From Bacteroidales bacterium UBA5537 (GTDB lineage Bacteria > Bacteroidota > Bacteroidia > Bacteroidales > Lentimicrobiaceae), in the NCBI GenBank assembly GCA_002426025.1, contig DINP01000036.1, positions 8,263 through 25,840 of the forward strand: a stretch of 17,578 bases of DNA. The letters are read 5' to 3'. Both the position numbers and the translations under genes were made by a program. Each line of letters starts with the position of its first letter. Positions within the stretch are counted from its first letter, which is position 1. This document shows, one piece after another, positions 13,875 through 17,578 of this stretch. A model generated the notes under the pieces. The model was not told the DNA's origin and did no database searches. It worked only from the letters and a program-made list of their open reading frames with translations.

Positions 13875-16253
13875 ATGCTAAAATCCGGATTCAGATTTCC
13901 ATCCCTATTGCTTCTGTCAGCTATTTTGATGCTGCTTGTTGGTTCATGCAGTCCATTAAAAAAAGTTCAGAAAAGGGGTGGATACATCTTATCTAATAAT
14001 ACGGTTAAGACCGACAGGCCAGGCATATCAACCTACGATTTAGCCAACTTTGCCCAGCCCAAGCCAAACCGAAAGTTTTTGGGTCTCATTCGACATCGGG
14101 TGTGGATTTACGATGCTTTTTCAGGTAAAAAAAATACAAAGTTCAGAAAATGGATGAGAACCCACCTGGGAACCCCTCCCGTATTGCTCGACTCTGCATT
14201 GGTGGACAATTCGCTGATTCCCATGAAAATGTATCTGAACAATAAAGGCTACTTTGGAGCCGAAATTGCAAGAGATATAAGAATAAAAGGCGCCAAAGCT
14301 TCGGTTGTTTATCGAACAATTACTTCTGAGCCTTATAAATTTGGCAAAATCAGTTCCACAATCACCGATGACAGCATCAGGTATTTTTATCAGCAGTCTC
14401 AAAGCAAAACCCTCTTGAAATCGGGTAGCCAGTATGATGCTTACCTTATCAGCGACGAAAGGGAGCGAATTACGAAAGATTTAAGAGACCTTGGATATTT
14501 CAACTTTTTGCGTGAGTACATTTTTTTTGAGGTCGATACGAGTTCAGGCAACCGGATTGCCAATCTGAAAATGATTATCAAAAATCCCAAAAACAGTTTT
14601 TCGGCAGCGGGGGATTCGTTAAAGGAGCTTCCACATTTGCGTCATTTTATCAACAACGTTTATATTTCTACAAATCCGCGGATACTTTCCGGTGATAGTA
14701 TTGTTGAAAATGACACCCTGGCTTACCGGAGTGTGGTTGATTCCGCCGGGTTTCACAATCCTGATTTCTGGCATATATACCGCGAAAATCCCCGGTTACG
14801 GCCAGAGGCACTCGCGCGTTATGTATTTCTGAAACCTGGTGATCACTACAGTCAGAAAAATATTAACCTTACTTATAACCGTTTACAGAATCTGGCTTTG
14901 AGCCGGTATGTTTCAGTAAATGTTGTTCCATCTGATAAGTCATTTAATCCAGATTCTTCCGGTTATGCGCTCCTCGATTGTGATATTCGCATGGTCAGGT
15001 CGAAAGTGAACCTGTATACCATAGAAGCAGAAGGAACCAACTCGGGAGGCTTTGTAGGGATAGGCTCCAGCTTTAACTACCAGAATCGTAATATTTTCAG
15101 AGGTTTCGAAACTTTACGACTGAAACTTTACGGTGGTTTTGAAGTTCTTCCGCCCATTGGCGTTGGTGAGGAAGAACGCAACTGGCTGTTTAATTCACTT
15201 GAAGGCGGTATTCAGACCGGGCTTGATTTTCCTTCCCTGTTAACACCTTTCAAAATAAATCAGGTGGTTGAGAATTCGCGGAACAAAACAAGTATTTCCC
15301 TCGGTTTTAATTATCAGCAACGGACTCAATATCTCCGGTATGTTTCGTCCCTCTCAATGGGTTATGAGTGGAACAGTTCGCTCACAACCAGGCACATCTT
15401 AACGCCGGTTGATATTAGTTCAATCAGTATAACCCGTGATAGTGTTTTTACTGACTACCTTACAGCCCTGAATGATCCTCGTTTTTTGAATCAATACACC
15501 GATCATCTTATAATGGCTATAAAGTATTCGTTGATTTTTAATAATCAGAATCTACAGGCTAAAAAGAATTTTTTCTATTTCAGGATTAATCTTGAATCTG
15601 CCGGGAATATGCTGAATTTATACAGCAATGTGATTAATGCCAGCACCGATGTTGATGGTAATTTTACCATGTTTGGAATCAGATATGCTCAGTATCTTCG
15701 GGGCGATTTCGACTTTCGTTATTACAGGCCGGTTACAGCACGGCAAAAGGTTGTTTACCGTGCGGCTTTTGGAATTGGCGTTCCCTATGGCAATTCAGGG
15801 GCTATCCCTTTTGAAAAAGGTTTCTTTACCGGTGGAGCAAATGGTTTAAGAGGTTGGCCGGTGCGCTCATTGGGGCCCGGTGCCTATAATTCCAGCTCTT
15901 CAACTACCTTTGAAAATATCGGGGATCTTTGGATAGAGGCAAATCTTGAATATCGTTACCCATTGTACAGTTTCCTTGAAGGAGCTTTGTTTACTGATAT
16001 TGGTAATATATGGCTGCTGAAACAAAATGAAGATTTTCCCGGTGGGGAATTCCGGTTCGACCATATGTTCGAAACCATGGCTCTTGATGGAGGACTTGGT
16101 TTCAGGTTTGATTTCAGCTTTTTTATCTTCAGGATAGATGGCGGACTCCCATTATATGATCCAGGGCAGTTGAGCAATAATAAATGGGTAAGATTCTCAA
16201 AATTCCAGATGAAAGACATAAACTGGAATTTCGGAATTGGATACCCGTTCTGA
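13875..16253 (+). CDS. tamL: TamL-type Omp85 lipoprotein (BamA/TamA family outer-membrane protein)
   Basis: 792 residues from the ATG at 13875; the ATG at 13860 adds MFLHF and would sit against a promoter box. The N-terminus is a lipoprotein signal with lipobox LVGSC, lipidated at Cys25. The segment after it, GGYILSNNTVKTDRPG then PKPNRKFLG, matches the start of Bacteroidota BamA/TamA-like lipoproteins. POTRA-like repeats occupy about 45-390 and a 16-strand-type barrel follows. The conserved Omp85 loop motif appears as GLRGW (657-661), close to the family (V/I)RG(F/Y), and the protein ends in IGYPF with the terminal Phe of barrel proteins. TamL works with TamB in envelope assembly; no tamB is adjacent here. 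A BamA paralogue is the alternative. The helicase gene starts 12 bases after its stop. Confidence 0.85.
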   Translation: MLKSGFRFPSLLLLSAILMLLVGSCSPLKKVQKRGGYILSNNTVKTDRPGISTYDLANFAQPKPNRKFLGLIRHRVWIYDAFSGKKNTKFRKWMRTHLGTPPVLLDSALVDNSLIPMKMYLNNKGYFGAEIARDIRIKGAKASVVYRTITSEPYKFGKISSTITDDSIRYFYQQSQSKTLLKSGSQYDAYLISDERERITKDLRDLGYFNFLREYIFFEVDTSSGNRIANLKMIIKNPKNSFSAAGDSLKELPHLRHFINNVYISTNPRILSGDSIVENDTLAYRSVVDSAGFHNPDFWHIYRENPRLRPEALARYVFLKPGDHYSQKNINLTYNRLQNLALSRYVSVNVVPSDKSFNPDSSGYALLDCDIRMVRSKVNLYTIEAEGTNSGGFVGIGSSFNYQNRNIFRGFETLRLKLYGGFEVLPPIGVGEEERNWLFNSLEGGIQTGLDFPSLLTPFKINQVVENSRNKTSISLGFNYQQRTQYLRYVSSLSMGYEWNSSLTTRHILTPVDISSISITRDSVFTDYLTALNDPRFLNQYTDHLIMAIKYSLIFNNQNLQAKKNFFYFRINLESAGNMLNLYSNVINASTDVDGNFTMFGIRYAQYLRGDFDFRYYRPVTARQKVVYRAAFGIGVPYGNSGAIPFEKGFFTGGANGLRGWPVRSLGPGAYNSSSSTTFENIGDLWIEANLEYRYPLYSFLEGALFTDIGNIWLLKQNEDFPGGEFRFDHMFETMALDGGLGFRFDFSFFIFRIDGGLPLYDPGQLSNNKWVRFSKFQMKDINWNFGIGYPF

Positions 16254-16265
16254 TAAAGGTATTTT

Positions 16266-17578
16266 ATGATTGAATTGAACAGTAGAAAGATTGCAGAAAG
16301 TATTTTGATCGAACTTGGCCACGAGCCAACTCCCGGTCAGGCAGAATTAATAGGCTTGCTTTCTGATTTTATTGCGGCTCAAACGGGGCCAAAACAACAG
16401 CCCGGATTTCTTATCAAAGGGTATGCCGGTACTGGTAAAACAACGCTGGTAAGTGCACTCGTCAGGGTGTTGCCATTGGTTGGAATGCAATCGGTTTTAC
16501 TTGCTCCAACAGGTAGGGCAGCCAAGGTTTTAGCTGGGTATGCCCGCAAAAATGCAAACACCATTCACCGGAAGATTTATCGTTCCATTCCCGGATCAGA
16601 CGGAAGGCTCAGTATGACATTGGCGCCCAATCCGCATAAGAATACAATTTTTATTGTTGATGAAGCTTCAATGATCCCGGGTAGTGGCGCTTCTGCTGAT
16701 CAGGGGATTTACTCAAACCGCGATTTGCTCAATGATCTGGTAAACTATATATTCAACAGTGAGGGCTGTAAATTGCTTTTAATTGGCGATAGTGCCCAGT
16801 TACCACCGGTTGGTACCGATCAGAGTCCTGCACTTGACCTCGAAGTCTTACAACGAACTTATCACCTCGATATCAGCGCATTCGAACTGCGCGAAGTTGT
16901 TCGCCAGTCGCTCGAAAGTGGCATTCTTACCAATGCGACATATCTAAGGAAACAAGCCGGAGCAGAGAAACCGGAGTTACCCTTTTTCAATCTATCCGGG
17001 TTTGCCGATATTCAGCAGATCGATGGCTCTATGTTTGAGGATGCGCTGAATACGTGCTATTCAAAATACGGTTATGAAAACACGGCCATTATCACCCGTT
17101 CAAACAAGCGGGCAAACCTGTTCAACAACGAAGTAAGGGCAAGGATACTTTTTCGCGAAACCGAACTTTCGGCCGGCGATATTATTATGATAACGCGTAA
17201 TAACTACTTCTGGCTTCCTTCAGGTGCTAAAGCCGGTTTTATTGCCAATGGCGATATGGCCGAAGTCCGCCGTATTATGAAAACTGGTGAAATGTATGGG
17301 TTCAGGTTTGCCGACATAACCATACAACTGGTTGATTATCCCGATCAGGAAGTAATCGAAATCAAACTTCTGCTCGATTCAATGGTTATTGATACGCCAT
17401 CATTGCCCCAGGTTGAACATCAGAAATTATATGATGAAATTATGCTGGATTACAGCGAAATCTCCTCAAAAGCGGAACGTCAGCATCTGATTAAAAACAA
17501 CCCGTATTACAATGCCGTACAGGCAAAATTTGCCTATGCGCTAACCTGTCACAAAACCCAGGGCGGGCAGTGGGATGC
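16266..17578 (+). CDS. RecD-like ATP-dependent helicase (superfamily 1), 3' truncated
   Basis: An open frame starts at the ATG at 16266 (preceded by AAAGG) and runs off the window with no stop, giving 437 residues. The Walker A motif is GYAGTGKT (52-59), and APTGRAAKVL (80-89) is motif Ia. Walker B is IFIVDEASM with Asp132 and Glu133, and LLIGDSAQLPPVG (171-183) is motif III. Near the edge YALTCHKTQGGQWD is the UvrD_C_2-type motif, which closes this family. Only a few dozen residues should be missing. It resembles the compact RecD2-like or Pif1-like AAA helicases common in Bacteroidota, which lack the long N-terminal domains of RecD2 proper. It lies 12 bases behind tamL, so cotranscription is likely. 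The in vivo role, probably DNA repair or replication, is inferred. Confidence 0.93.
   Translation, partial: MIELNSRKIAESILIELGHEPTPGQAELIGLLSDFIAAQTGPKQQPGFLIKGYAGTGKTTLVSALVRVLPLVGMQSVLLAPTGRAAKVLAGYARKNANTIHRKIYRSIPGSDGRLSMTLAPNPHKNTIFIVDEASMIPGSGASADQGIYSNRDLLNDLVNYIFNSEGCKLLLIGDSAQLPPVGTDQSPALDLEVLQRTYHLDISAFELREVVRQSLESGILTNATYLRKQAGAEKPELPFFNLSGFADIQQIDGSMFEDALNTCYSKYGYENTAIITRSNKRANLFNNEVRARILFRETELSAGDIIMITRNNYFWLPSGAKAGFIANGDMAEVRRIMKTGEMYGFRFADITIQLVDYPDQEVIEIKLLLDSMVIDTPSLPQVEHQKLYDEIMLDYSEISSKAERQHLIKNNPYYNAVQAKFAYALTCHKTQGGQWD

Overview
The window looks like a chromosomal segment of a Bacteroidota member, probably of the order Bacteroidales or a near relative; this is judged from gene content and not from a database search. 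It carries an outer-membrane component of the type IX secretion system (PorV), a lipid-anchored TamA/BamA-like Omp85 protein (TamL type), a UpxY-like NusG paralogue and a LytTR two-component pair. Several intergenic regions carry the Bacteroidota-type -7 box TAnnTTTG. Ribosome-binding sites are weak or absent before most starts, as is usual in this phylum. No insertion sequence, phage gene or CRISPR array is visible.

Layout, left to right. The end of a beta-barrel-like gene (1-171) is followed by a LytS-like sensor histidine kinase and its LytTR response regulator (336-2106), then uracil phosphoribosyltransferase upp (2277-2927) with its own promoter and terminator. After a 384-base gap comes a likely two-gene unit: a MacB-type ABC permease without its ATPase (3312-4553) and a polysaccharide-deacetylase-fold protein (4573-5904). 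A UpxY/NusG-like antiterminator (6002-6535) and an unrecognised 264-residue membrane protein (6752-7546) follow. On the minus strand lies an M23 metallopeptidase (7615-9333). Then come a small membrane protein (9739-10242) and porV (10468-11676). A minus-strand pair, ispF followed by a FemAB/GNAT-like acyltransferase, runs from 13178 to 11727. A lone tRNA-Val(UAC) with promoter and terminator (13447-13521) precedes tamL-like (13875-16253) and a RecD-like helicase that is cut by the window edge.

Much of the content serves the cell envelope: outer-membrane assembly (TamL), protein export (PorV), peptidoglycan trimming (M23), possible glycan modification (deacetylase) and control of surface-polysaccharide operons (UpxY). 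The rest is housekeeping: pyrimidine salvage, isoprenoid synthesis, a tRNA and a helicase. I see no clear new defence or mobile system. The points most worth checking are a histidine kinase whose ATP-binding motifs are degraded, a tRNA-Val that lacks the near-universal G53:C61 pair, the 264-residue protein with a leader-like N-terminus and a central membrane hairpin, and an antiterminator with no polysaccharide genes beside it.
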